Origin: Aphrophora alni
Lineage: Eukaryota; Arthropoda; Insecta; Hemiptera; Aphrophoridae
Length of the DNA: 64,000 bases
Direction: 5' to 3'
NCBI GenBank assembly: GCA_963513935.1
Contig: OY740768.1
Coordinates: 60,566,004 to 60,630,003 of the forward strand
Part shown: in pieces, positions 35,131 to 46,303 of the stretch
Layout: each line of letters opens with the position of its first letter
Numbering within the stretch: the first letter of the stretch is position 1
Notes under the pieces: generated by a model
Told to the model about the DNA's origin: nothing
Databases searched by the model: none
Seen by the model: only the letters and a program-made list of their open reading frames with translations
Program-made: the position numbers and the translations under genes

Positions 35131-37053
35131 TGTGTAAAATATCAAGTGAGAAAAATTACCCTTCAAAATAATTGACAAGAAATACAAATTAACCATGACA
35201 GCCTTTATAGAAAGCTAGATTTTAATAAAATAGTATTAAGACTGAGAATGCATTTATGGCACAAGTGAATTAAGCTAAGGCCCTTATTAAACTTTTTTCA
35301 AAGACGGGATCCACGATTTATTTTACTTTTTATTGACAATTACCGAACGGACATTTTGCGTGACGATTAGTATTTATTTCGTTGCGGGGATGGGTAAGTG
35401 AAAAAGTTTGCAATGTTTTATGCATAATTAATTTTTTACATATGCTTTGATTTTAAATGCCCCTTTCTCAGCCATTCCTTATTAATAGTTTAAACACGAC
35501 ATTTCGCTCTACTGGGAGTTCATTTTGTTTGTTTGTTTTTATTTATTACAAGACTTCATTAAACTGAGTTATTACAAGTTAAGTTAAACTTGAGCTTATA
35601 TCGAAAAGCATCACTTTTGGCCCTAGTGATGAAATATACTATTATCTGTATAAAAACTGTAAACAATCTAATCAGTTTACATAACTAATTTAATTACAAT
35701 ATGGTTTATTTATTTTATATATGTTAATATAACAGTTTACCATTCAAAAATAGTTTGAGGGGCTTTCGGGGCAAAAATATAGATAAAAATCATCCTCCAA
35801 TATAGTTGGGGCTAGGTTACACTTTAGTACTTACTAGTTTAATAATGGTTCAAGAGATTTATATTCAATTTACGGAAATTTAATTTGTTAAATTATATAA
35901 AAATAGCAGTTAATCAAATATGGGCCTAATTAAATTGATAAATTACTATTAAAAAATAAACTCATCGTCATTTTGGAATTTAACTATGTATACCATTTTA
36001 TATTTTGAAAGAGAATATCTCAGGATAAAGTAATGTATTAACATGGTTATAAATATAATTGTAAAAATAAATATTTATATTAAAGATAATTTTCTGGGGA
36101 ACATATAATTTTCTCATATTTTTGAACTAAGGTATAAATGGAAAAATATTTTCATCAATTATTTTGGGGAAAAGTCTTCATCTTTTTGGTTAAAAACACT
36201 TTTACATTTTAATTACAGTTCGTTCTCCTGTATTAGATATAAAATATTTTGATACAGAATTTCTAAAACTAAATAAGTTTTAAATTGTAATTTTTTCAAA
36301 TTACATTTTTAGAGCTAAAGTATAAGGATTAATGACTTTTTATTCTACCTAAAATTAAAGGTGGGTTATGTTGACGACATGCGATCTACAGTGTTAACAA
36401 TCAGCTAAAAATCCTAATAGTTTGTTTATTTGTTTTTGATCTATATAATAAATTTTTTCTAAAATTAACATTCTAGAGAAGCTGTTCTTATTTTTCCGAT
36501 GATACAGCAATTTTGTTCAAAGGGAGTTATTGTAACGAAGCGTTACACAAGATTTAACTGTAGTAAACAATTAGTGTGACCACTATTAAATACTTTAAAA
36601 TTATTGGAAAAACAAAGTACAGGTCTCTAGCGGTTGGGAATAATAAAAATGTTACAGATCTGGAGTTGAAACTGCACTTCTGTGGGGTCTAGACCAGCAC
36701 GCAGTGCAGCTGTGATATATTAGTCAAACAATTAAAATACCTGAGCCTTGCTTTGTGTTAGTGGACCGAGCACGTATCAATATTTACAGTAAAGCTCGTA
36801 AAATAATTTACGTTTTCTCGCATTTTAAATATAGATTAGTTAAAACAAGCATGTTACTCATTCGTAGAATCTGTATTGCAATTTGGAATAAAAGCTTGGG
36901 GTGGTACAGGAAAAACGTTGTGAGCATATTTTTGTAATTTAAAAAGAGTTTTAAAGGCAGCATAGAAAAAGTTATGCATCGGATATTTATGCTGTTTATA
37001 AATGGGGAAGTACTAGATATAGGCAAGTTTATATAAAATCTGGTTTACTTTAT

Positions 37054-37082
37054 AATATATATATATATATATATATGTATAA

Positions 37083-37153
<71 letters not shown>
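37054..37153. repeat. (TA)n microsatellite with short interruption
   Basis: Two TA runs are separated by a GTATAATGTGTGTC-like interruption. Confidence 0.95.
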
Positions 37154-37157
<4 letters not shown>

Positions 37158-37164
37158 CAGCTGC

Positions 37165-37540
37165 TTTGTACGCGAATATTTCAGATTCAAGATTTTTAGC
37201 ACAACCCTAATAAGCGTCTACAGATCTTCCCTAAACCATGCTAAAAAAATTCATAGCTCTATTTTTCTTGGATCTAGAGATATACTTTAGAGGTAAAAAC
37301 ACCATTGGAGTGGAACATTTTCAAAACCCTTTCTTAGTACGCGACTACAGACCTACCCTATACCATGTTACAAAATTCATAGTTCTAGGCTTCTTGGATC
37401 TAGAGATATGCTTTAGTGGTAAAAATCACCATAGCAGTGGAACACTTTCCAAAACCCTTTCTTAGTACGCGTCTACAGACCTACCCTAAACCATGTTCAA
37501 AAAATTTAAAGCTCTAGGCTTATTGGAGCCAGAGATTTTG
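37165..37540. repeat. Tandem repeat, about 127-bp unit, nearly 3 copies
   Basis: The unit beginning GCGTCTACAGACCTACCC and containing CTTGGATCTAGAGATAT.CTTTAG starts at about 37214, 37341 and 37469. The last copy is partial. Units differ by scattered substitutions. It abuts the TA run at its left, and frames at 37238-37465 are by-products of the repeat. Confidence 0.85.
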
Positions 37541-38407
37541 TGATTAATCAGTGGGTTTTGACTTATATGTATAGGATAAAGCAGCCATGCCTGTTTCAGG
37601 ATAACCTTTTCCAGGACTGTTTAGCATGCTTTTAACACTCGAATTTCGGCAATAATTGCCATTAAAATTTCTAAATTGACGAACAGAAATCAGCATTAAA
37701 CGCAAACTATTGTACTCAGATACTGTATCAAAATGTTCCACCACTACCGAGAGACCCTGATGCTTACACAATAGTTGCTTACAGGGTCTTGTATGGGCAG
37801 GGATGTGTTTGAATACTTCCTCTAGTCAGTTTACAGATAGTTATTATATTGAACTAATGTTGATTTAAAATTAATAATAATTATATTATATTATGCTATT
37901 ATATTTTTATAATATGTGTGTATTATGTAAGTGTGTATGTATGTATATCTTCGTTTGTATGCAGAATAAATATTGTTTTGGATATTTGGTCAATGTCACT
38001 ATGTGATTCAATGACAGTAATTTGTCAATATAACGGAGGTAATTATGGTACACAACCATCACAAAAGTCAACTCATTACTTACACATGACATATAGTATT
38101 CTGTACTTATAATTTGTATTATTAAAATAGAAAACAATTTTCATTTATATTTAACTATTAGTTCGTTACATTATAAACCTGTTTTTGTTTAACTACTGTC
38201 ATGTTATTTACAATATGTTTGTAAATAAAAGAAAAAGTTACAAATTACCGACAAATTGAAGGGGAATAATTTAAATCGTGGTCAAAATTATTATTTTAAA
38301 TATGGCAGTTGACAATTTTGATGTAGCGTTATTTATTTATTGAAAGATGTCTTACTAATGTGAAGTAAAGTTTACTTTTAAATGTCATTTATTAATGTAT
38401 TATTTTT

Positions 38408-38411
<4 letters not shown>

Positions 38412-38472
<61 letters not shown>
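38412..38472. repeat. (AT)n microsatellite
   Basis: Uninterrupted AT dinucleotides for about 60 bp within intron 3. Confidence 0.95.
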
Positions 38473-38474
<2 letters not shown>

Positions 38475-40465
38475 AATAGTATTTTTACCATCATTAATGT
38501 TATTTATTTTTTCATTAGAATTGTTCTACCAACAATATACTACAATTTGAAAGACCTTGACCTACAAAGATTAGCTGAAATATTAATAAATACTCAATTA
38601 AAAAATGATTTTACTGAAATTATATTCTGGGTGTAATGTTTTCTAGCAAATATTATTTATTTACCCAATTAACATTTTTATGTTTTAACATTATCTGTTT
38701 GTTTCGTATTACTTTTTCAAAATGAAGGTGTTTGGATATTCTCTGTTTGTTTTAATTGAAAACAAATAGGTAGATTTATTCCCTCCCCCGGTTTAATTTT
38801 AGAGAGTCGATAATGTTTTGGGTACAATATGGTGAATAATAAATGTGTGTGTGCGGTTTTTAGTAAGCTAAGATAGTAACAATAACTCTTGAATGTGTAG
38901 TTCATCTTTTATAAAATTTAGTTTATAGGTTTCTTTTTACAATAACTAGGATAGGTACGTTAAATGAAGATGAATTGAACTGTCAATAGCGTTAGTTATT
39001 TATTGATTTTCATCTCTAGTCAGATTTTTATCAAATGCGGCAGGGTAATTATTTGAATCATGATTGTTATTATTTAAAAATCGAAACGTCTGAAAATGGA
39101 TTAAATTCTAATACTTTGATTATTTACATAAATATAAGACTTCAAAATATGATCAGGGTACAGAGATTTGGAAGCCAATTTTAAACATTTTGATTACAAA
39201 AACTAAATTGGAATATATATTATAACTATATTTTATAACGATAAATTTATAAAATAACCTTAAATGAAAGAGAAATATTGCAATTTATGGTTAAATAGTA
39301 ACAAATTAAATTTAACGTAACACAAATAATGTTTCCTTTATAACATCAAACTTTGAATCTCAATAAACTGATACGCTTTATAAGGCAAAATTAACAATAA
39401 ATATATTTCATTAGTTATAATTAATTAAAATTCAGCTCATTGAAGTGATGGAATAACCAATTCCGTTTAATACTATGTGTGGATCATTGACGACATCAAC
39501 CTAGGTGCTGATCGCCAAGCTACACTAAATGAGCTTTTATCGGGTAATACAGAAATTACAGGTAAAAAGTAACTTTCGAAAAAAACGTTTCAATCAACTG
39601 CCATTTAGAAAATTACAATCCTTTATTTTTTATAACATACTAAACGTAGATTAAAATACAGCCAATTTGAGTGAAATCTGATTAAATAATAAATAGCGAT
39701 AAATTTGTTTTAAGTAAAAAAACTATTTTAATTTAAACTATAGTTCCACATTTTGGCTTCGGTGTTAGTGTAAATCATTTAGTAAGGAGTAATGTGAAAC
39801 TTTAATTACAGCTATTAATGGTTAACAAGAAGTGAAGTGTCCATGTACCGAGCCTACATACACGTGCTCCAAGAGACTGTCGATAAGTAAATACAATAGT
39901 AAATTATGAAGTAGTGTTTGATAAGCGAACCATTTATGATAAATAAACAAATTTGGCAAATGCAGATTCTGAAAGAAGATAAATTTAACCGTGAAATCCT
40001 ACACTGGACCCTATGAAAACCAGGGATTCATAGATTTGTTGAAATATCCATCGAATAACTTTCTCTCTGACTAAATCTGTGGTTCAGGTACGAGTAACCC
40101 ATGGCTAAACAAACATGGTAATCCTTTATTTACGGTATGCACTATTTAACATTCGGGTATTATAGTTAAATTCAACAAACAATAGTTTCATTTCGAGTAT
40201 TGCGAGAGTAGTTCAATGGGTTGGTAGAAAAGTAGCAATTTCACATGGTGATAATAATTTCCAGTGATATTGATTATAAAATTAAAAATATTATCATTTA
40301 AATTGAAAATCTGTTTGTTTACAAACAGTTGAGTTTTATATTAATTCGGCCTCACTAATGTCTTCCATTTTTATATTGATTGTATTTTTTTCTCTCTCTA
40401 ATTAATGTGTAAATATTACTTTTGAAGGTGTTACACATTTTTGGCCGCCATCTTAAATAAAATTC

Positions 40466-40563
40466 ATATTTTAAATTTAAATGTGGTCTAGTACCATCTT
40501 TTGAGCTGCCGGCTATATTTTAAATTTAAATGTGGTCTAGTATCATCTTTTGAGCTGCCGGCT
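40466..40563. repeat. 49-bp tandem duplication at SINE 5' end
   Basis: Two adjacent 49-bp copies (starting ATATTTTAAATTTAAATGTG and ending GAGCTGCCGGCT) differ by one base (TACC versus TATC). The unit spans the SINE head and its upstream flank, so it arose after the SINE inserted. Confidence 0.92.
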
Positions 40564-40835
40564 AGTTCGGTGGTTAATACGACTGCTTTAAGGGTGAAAA
40601 GATCCGGGTTTAATTCCCGACAAGGCTCAAAAAGTTATGGTGTTGACCCAATAGCAGCTAAACAATTAGGAAGCTAAACCTGATAGCGAATTCTGGTGGA
40701 GAATGCTAGAACAACGACGACGGGAATTAGAAGTGTTAATTAGGCATTATTTGACTTTAAATCCATCTAGCAGGCCTACACCCTTTAGGGCTATTGAGTC
40801 AAAGGCTCAACTGTACTTAGATTGAACTCACTTTT
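40552..40835 (+). mobile_element. tRNA-derived SINE, copy 1
   Basis: The head has an A-box-like GGCTAGTTCGGTGG and a B-box-like CCGGGTTTAATTCCCGA, spaced as in tRNA genes. The body contains AGCGAATTCTGGTGGAGAA then ACGACGACGG, which matches the second SINE at 45580. The 3' end is uncertain. Confidence 0.7.
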
Positions 40836-42589
40836 TAGCAATTACAAAATAAATGTAAAACCAAATGGCAGTTTGATTCAGGAGTAACAATTACATTCAT
40901 TTTGGTTTCACACTATGTATATTTAAGATAGTTTAGAATTGTTGGTCCCCTCTGGGGCTCCCTATAGTGAGTACGGGTTTGGCAATCCCAAGGGTCCTAG
41001 CTGGATCTACTCATTTTTCCATGTAGTCTTAGTTTATTCCTCTCTTTCATTTTCCCTACCTGGTCTTTCTTAACCAACTGTTGTTCTTTAGGGACCCTGA
41101 CGCAATTAGAGTATTCGAGAGCTAGGTGTCTTTATTTTATATTATTTTCTTCCTCTATTTTTTATAAGGCGAATATACTGCAGCAAGGGAAAAGGCAATT
41201 GTTGGTTGTTATTTTGAATTCATCATTTTAAAAATGACAAATATTAAATGAAAAAAGGGATTAAATTAAGTTACATTGCCGTTTGTCAAAATAATTCTAC
41301 AAACTATTTTTAAAATTTGTTTTTGATAAAATGATTATAATTATTAGTTTTCTTGAAATCCTGCCCGATTTGAAATACTCTAAGTTGCACTAAAAATAGT
41401 ATTAAACATAATATTTTTTATTATCATATCTAATAAGTTATTAAGATTTATTTATTTGATTAATATCCAAATACACAAAGAAAACTGGTTTTTGGCATTA
41501 TTTTAGGTGTGAAAAAGCAACGTGGATTCCTAATTTAAACAAAAATGTAATTGGCTTTTTTATCGGATCCAATATCAATTATTAATAATGAATGACTATA
41601 AATAGAATATTAAACCTTAGTAAATGAAAAACAAAATTTGTTTTTAATATTAAATGTATTACGTAATTGTTATACATATATTCATTATTAGTTCAGTTGA
41701 ACCTAAATACGTTTTTTAACATTATTTTAAATTAAAAAATATCTTAGAAAAAGGTGTGCGTCAACGTTCTAAAGTGTCTTAAACTATAATGTAGTATAAT
41801 GGGTTACAAGTAGTTGTAGTTGTATTTATATGAGTTTTAAGATGGTGCTAAAACTGTACAACAATTAAAAAAGTTATAATTATAGACTATTTATATAGGG
41901 TATGCAGTTAGTTTAGAATCGTCAAACCCAAAATTGTAGGAAAAATAAGGAGAAAGAGAGGAAGTTACTCTGTATTTATTATTGTTAACTTTTTATTAAT
42001 TAAATAAACACACGACTGAAGGTTGCTTCAGATTGAAGTCACTGTTGTAGTTGGAGATATTTAATATATAACTTTTGGTTAACGAAAATTATCATAAAAC
42101 CTACCGTGACTAAAGTAAACTTCCTTCCCGGTACTTAAGTCTGTAATGAGAAAAATATATATTGCGAATACACTGGTGTTTAAGCCGATCTCTAATCAAT
42201 CAATGAAACATGTATTTCCAGTAAAACTATTGAAATTTGATTAAAAATTTTCAACAATATTTTTTAAATTTTAAAGAAACTGTAAATTATATAAAAGTCT
42301 GCAATTAAAGTCTCTGAAATATTACCAAATTGTTCAGTTGGAAGTTCTTAAATATATCTTCAGATCTCTAAGACATTATCAGAAATAGAAGTCAAATGTA
42401 TTTCGAAACTTTGTTTTTTTATCCCCAAATATTGTATCGAGTTATTATTAATTTTAATTTAGTTACAATCTTTAGTAAATTATAGATGGTTAGAAATTAA
42501 CGAAATCTACAAAACAAATGCACTGCAGTTCAGAAGTTGCAAGAGTCTATTTCCTAGAAGTGTCCCAGATTTTGTTGCTCTGGACTCGG

Positions 42590-42800
42590 CAAAGGAATGC
42601 TATAAATGGCTGCGGTTACACTGAGCGCTGAACTGTGGAGGTTCTAACAGTATTGGTTGCTTTTTAAATTATTTTCTTTCATTATAAAGTGTGAGGAGAG
42701 TCGAGTTGCTGCACTCTATACGTCGACCAGTTCTCAGTCGTGTTGCTAATCCAGTGGGTCACTGCTTCGATCAGCGTCTCGCTTGACAGTGATATTTACA
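42590..42800 (+). promoter_or_regulatory. Promoter-like GC-richer patch in intron 3
   Basis: GCTATAAATGGC (about 42600) is a good TATA-box match, with GGTTACACTGAGCGCTGAAC about 30 bp downstream. The following 180 bp are clearly less AT-rich than the surroundings. No ORF of note follows, so this could be a non-coding RNA start, an unlinked 5' exon or an old element. Low certainty. Confidence 0.3.
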
Positions 42801-43020
42801 ATATAACCTCCGCGTTGCTTGATGACTGAAATATGAATATATCTGAGAAACTTAACTTAGGGGATTTTTCACAACAGTATGTGTTATAAGGAAAACTCCA
42901 GATATAATAACGATAGTTAGAAAATTGTGTTTCAAGAGAGTCATAATGGACGCACTAATATGTTAAGCTAATTCATGAATTTTCATTATTAAAGGTTCCA
43001 CTTTATTTGAAGTAATATAA

Positions 43021-43024
<4 letters not shown>

Positions 43025-43053
<29 letters not shown>
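43025..43053. repeat. (TA)n microsatellite
   Basis: A TA run of about 29 bp in intron 3. Confidence 0.9.
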
Positions 43054-43058
<5 letters not shown>

Positions 43059-44936
43059 TTTTATTTGAAGTAATTTTCATTTTATTTAACATTTAATTTA
43101 ATTGTTCAACCCTTGAGGAAGCTTTATAGGTGAGGGTCCTAGAATAAAAAGCCATAAATATAAGGCAATACTACAAGAAAACTAAGAACTGATTTCTGGG
43201 CATCATATTTTATTATTTTTTTATTTGTGTCTAATGTTAAATTTGTCGGAAAGTCAACCTGTAACTTATAATTAGTAAATCTTTAAAAATCATTACTGCT
43301 ATTGGCTCTTATAAAGTACTATAGCTTTAAAAAGTTTTCTTACTATTCATAAATAGACATCTTTAGGTAATATTGACAATTTAAAAACGATAGTTTGGAT
43401 TTTAATAAAACCAATTCAACATATTACAACAATTTATCTTCTTATTTATGAAAAAAAATGGTAAAATTGAAGAGGACTACATTGATCTTAATTAAACAAA
43501 GAGATCTTACTACTGCGAATTCTTAAATAAACGATAGACACATACACACATCCAAACAAATGTTTAAAAAATTTAATCGCCATTTATTTGGCCTATGTCC
43601 GTTTTCGGTTAAGAGGAGGCAGTATATAGTGGGAATTCTGTTATTTTGGCTGCAAAATAGAATTAATATACGATTTACGATTATTTTAGATTAATTTACG
43701 ATTAATCTTGCATCTAAATTATAATCAATCATGCAATCCTTTTTCCAAAAACATCAAATTTTGATTTTCACGTGTATTTACATTTATGAAATTTTTGTTT
43801 ATTCAGTTGTAACCAGAGTATGTCTGGAATATCCATTATGCATATTTTATGGGTTTTTAGTATCCATTATGAATATTTTAGAAAGCGGTTTATACTACTT
43901 GGGTATACTATTTTTTAAACACTCTACAGGATAATGTTAAAACAGATTATTTTAAGAGTTTTTGTAGTTCACTCAGATGCTACTTCATTGAAAGTGCTTT
44001 ATACTCTGTGGGAGTAGGCCTACCTTCGTGCTTCCAGGAGTACTCTAACACAGTTTATGGTTTCAGAACAGGCCGATTCGTTTTGCGTTAATTTCCTGTC
44101 ACGTTTTCATTTACTAAATTGTATTCAAAATGTGTTCATTTTATGGCGTTTGCAGGTAAATTTTAATATTTGCGGAATTTTAAATTAAATTTTGACATGT
44201 CCTGTAAACAAAAGGCGATGACAATAAATACAATACAAACTTAGAGGAATATGTTTTAATTCCAAATCAGTAAATATGGGACAATGGCGACCTGGTGGTC
44301 GTTGAATTATCGCCTTGTGATGTACTTTGTTTGTTGCATAGTATTTCTGTAATTTATTGAGGAAGTATTTATATTTCTAATACCCCATTGTCCAAACACT
44401 CTTCCTTAAAAACGGAAGAAGAAGTAAAACATTTTAAATTCACTCTTACACACATACTGTATCTATATCATACATAAAACACAGCTGGTACCGTTACGAG
44501 AGGAATATGCTGTGTTTTTGAGCAATAATAAAATCATAACTTAACATTATCTAATAATAAATTGGGAAGAACTGTTCAGAAAAATCATATGGTAATGCGC
44601 AAAGTTTTGTTATACTAATTCTTAATTTGATTAGATTTAAATTACAGGATTTCCAAAATTTACACTTAATTAAATGTAAAAATCTTGGAAATTGTTGAAG
44701 TTAGGGGTTCTTCGTTCTGAGTGATCTTACAACGGAAATCTATTTAAAAGAAGTGTGCTATATCTTATGCTTCTAGGTCATGTCTACGTACTCTTACTGT
44801 ACTGCACACAATTTTCGATTTTTTGCATTGTATGTATACATATTCAAAAAAGTGTGCTTGTTTTTATCGTTATAAAATGCTCTTCTTAAAGAATATTTAT
44901 TTAACATTGTGTTCAGTTATATATTTATTAATTTAC

Positions 44937-45155
44937 CTGGAAAATATTAGCACTAAACGCAGCTAGAGGTGGCCGTAAGTTGAGCCCAGAGCCTCTAAGG
45001 TATTCGGGGATTCTGCCCAAGGTTTGTCTTTTTACCAGAAGATTCGTTCTTCGACGCAAGATATCTCCGATTACATTAAAGGCAATTTCTTCTACGTGGC
45101 CATCATAATATTGCTGAGCTCTTTCTTTGTAGAAATCCAAAATTTTACCTTTCAC
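44937..45155 (-). CDS. Mucin-like serpin, exon 3
   Basis: 219 bp, 73 residues (about 1484-1556), phase 0 at both ends. Acceptor TTTGTTTCAG|GTGAAA and donor TTCCAG|GTAAAT. The sequence VKGKILDFYKERAQQYYDGH, then VEEIAFNVIGDILRRRTNLL, is the serpin region normally reading F...L...Y.A.VE..DF......IN.WV...T.G.I..L. It continues to LRPPLAAFSANIFQ, matching the L.L.NA.YF strand. Lys/Arg-rich residues replace some of the usual N-x-W-V positions. Confidence 0.88.
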
Positions 45156-46303
45156 CTGAAACAAATAAAATAATTAATTACAATTTTCAGATTGTTTCAA
45201 CCATTTCATATTGTCGTATAAATAAAAACATTTTGATATGACTACCAATTTGATAATTGGCGTTTGAAACTATTTGTTGCGAACGTGAGAGAATAATTAT
45301 ACAAATTGTTACTATTGAATAGGTTTAAATAGTCATTATGCATTACATAATAATAAATTTCCATATGAAATTATTATTATTATTTATTTAGAAAATATCA
45401 TAATAATTTCAAGTTAATAATGAAAAAAAGTTAATTTAATATGATCTTTAAATTAACAATAACCAGTAAGTAAGCATTGTTTCTACGGGGGTGAATGGGT
45501 GTGGGGTAGTAAGTTGTAACCATAAAATAACGATCTTGAATAGGCAAAAACTGGTTTTGCTCTTTAAATTAAAAATGTAGAGCTGGTTGATTTAATGGCT
45601 AGAGCTTTCGCCTTACACGCGGAATGTTCCAGATTTAATCCCACTGAGTAGCTTACCTTTCATCCTGAGGAAATTTGGGGAGCTACGACTAGTAGCGAAT
45701 CCTAGTCACGAAGTACGGCGACAACAACTCGATATGCTGACCACACATGACATCATTCATAGAAAAGCCGTCTGCCAGGGTTGTTGCGTTAAGGATTTAT
45801 TATTATTATATAAAAAAATGTAGTTTTATAGTGTAAACCGTATTCAGTGTTTTCCCAACAAAATCGTTCATATGAAATCTTGCTGGATGTCATTGTCTCA
45901 AAGAAACATCATATTACTTTACAATTTGTTTAACTGTCAGAAAAAAGGATGTATATGTGCTTGTTTATGTTGAAATGATGTTTATTTGTAAAGTTGGTTT
46001 GTAAGAAGTTATGTATGATTTTTTAATTTACCAAAGGCAAGGGTGTTTGTACAATTTTTTGTAGATGGATTGAATTGTTAATGTTTGTATAGAAACCAGA
46101 TACAATGAAATAAGTACACACATATCCTTGGTTATAAAAAAGACTCCAATTATTAGTGGTTTTTCTCATCTTGTTACATTTACAGTAATAGTAGTTATTA
46201 ATTGGAACTGAAATGATACTATATTACATTATTTAATTATATAAATAATTTACGTTGAACAGAAATCTAAATTAAATTGTTCTCGAAAAAAATTTGAAAT
46301 TAC
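45156..46303 (-). other. Serpin gene intron 2 (about 1.15 kb)
   Basis: It lies between donor GATAAG|GTAATT and acceptor TTTCAG. It contains a SINE at 45580-45820. Confidence 0.8.
45580..45820 (+). mobile_element. tRNA-derived SINE, copy 2
   Basis: It has an A-box-like TGGCTAGAGCTTTCGCC, a B-box-like GTTCCAGATTTAATCCCAC, and a body with AGCGAATCCTAGTCACGAAG then GGCGACAACAAC, corresponding to copy 1. The 3' end is a short TTATTATTATTATA tail. It sits in intron 2, antisense to the host gene. Confidence 0.7.

Larger units (their letters stand above)
34012..44936 (-). other. Serpin gene intron 3 (about 10.9 kb)
   Basis: It runs from donor CAG|GTAAAT to acceptor TTACAG. It contains a diverged direct repeat (34150-34420), a dispersed-repeat copy (34690-35130), TA runs, a 127-bp tandem repeat, a SINE and a promoter-like GC-richer patch (42590-42800). 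No second gene with a coding frame was found. Confidence 0.75.

Noticed and set aside
38382..38636. Frame with a long Ile-Tyr repeat (and the similar one at 37075-37290)
   Set aside because: Translation of (TA)n microsatellites, not a protein.
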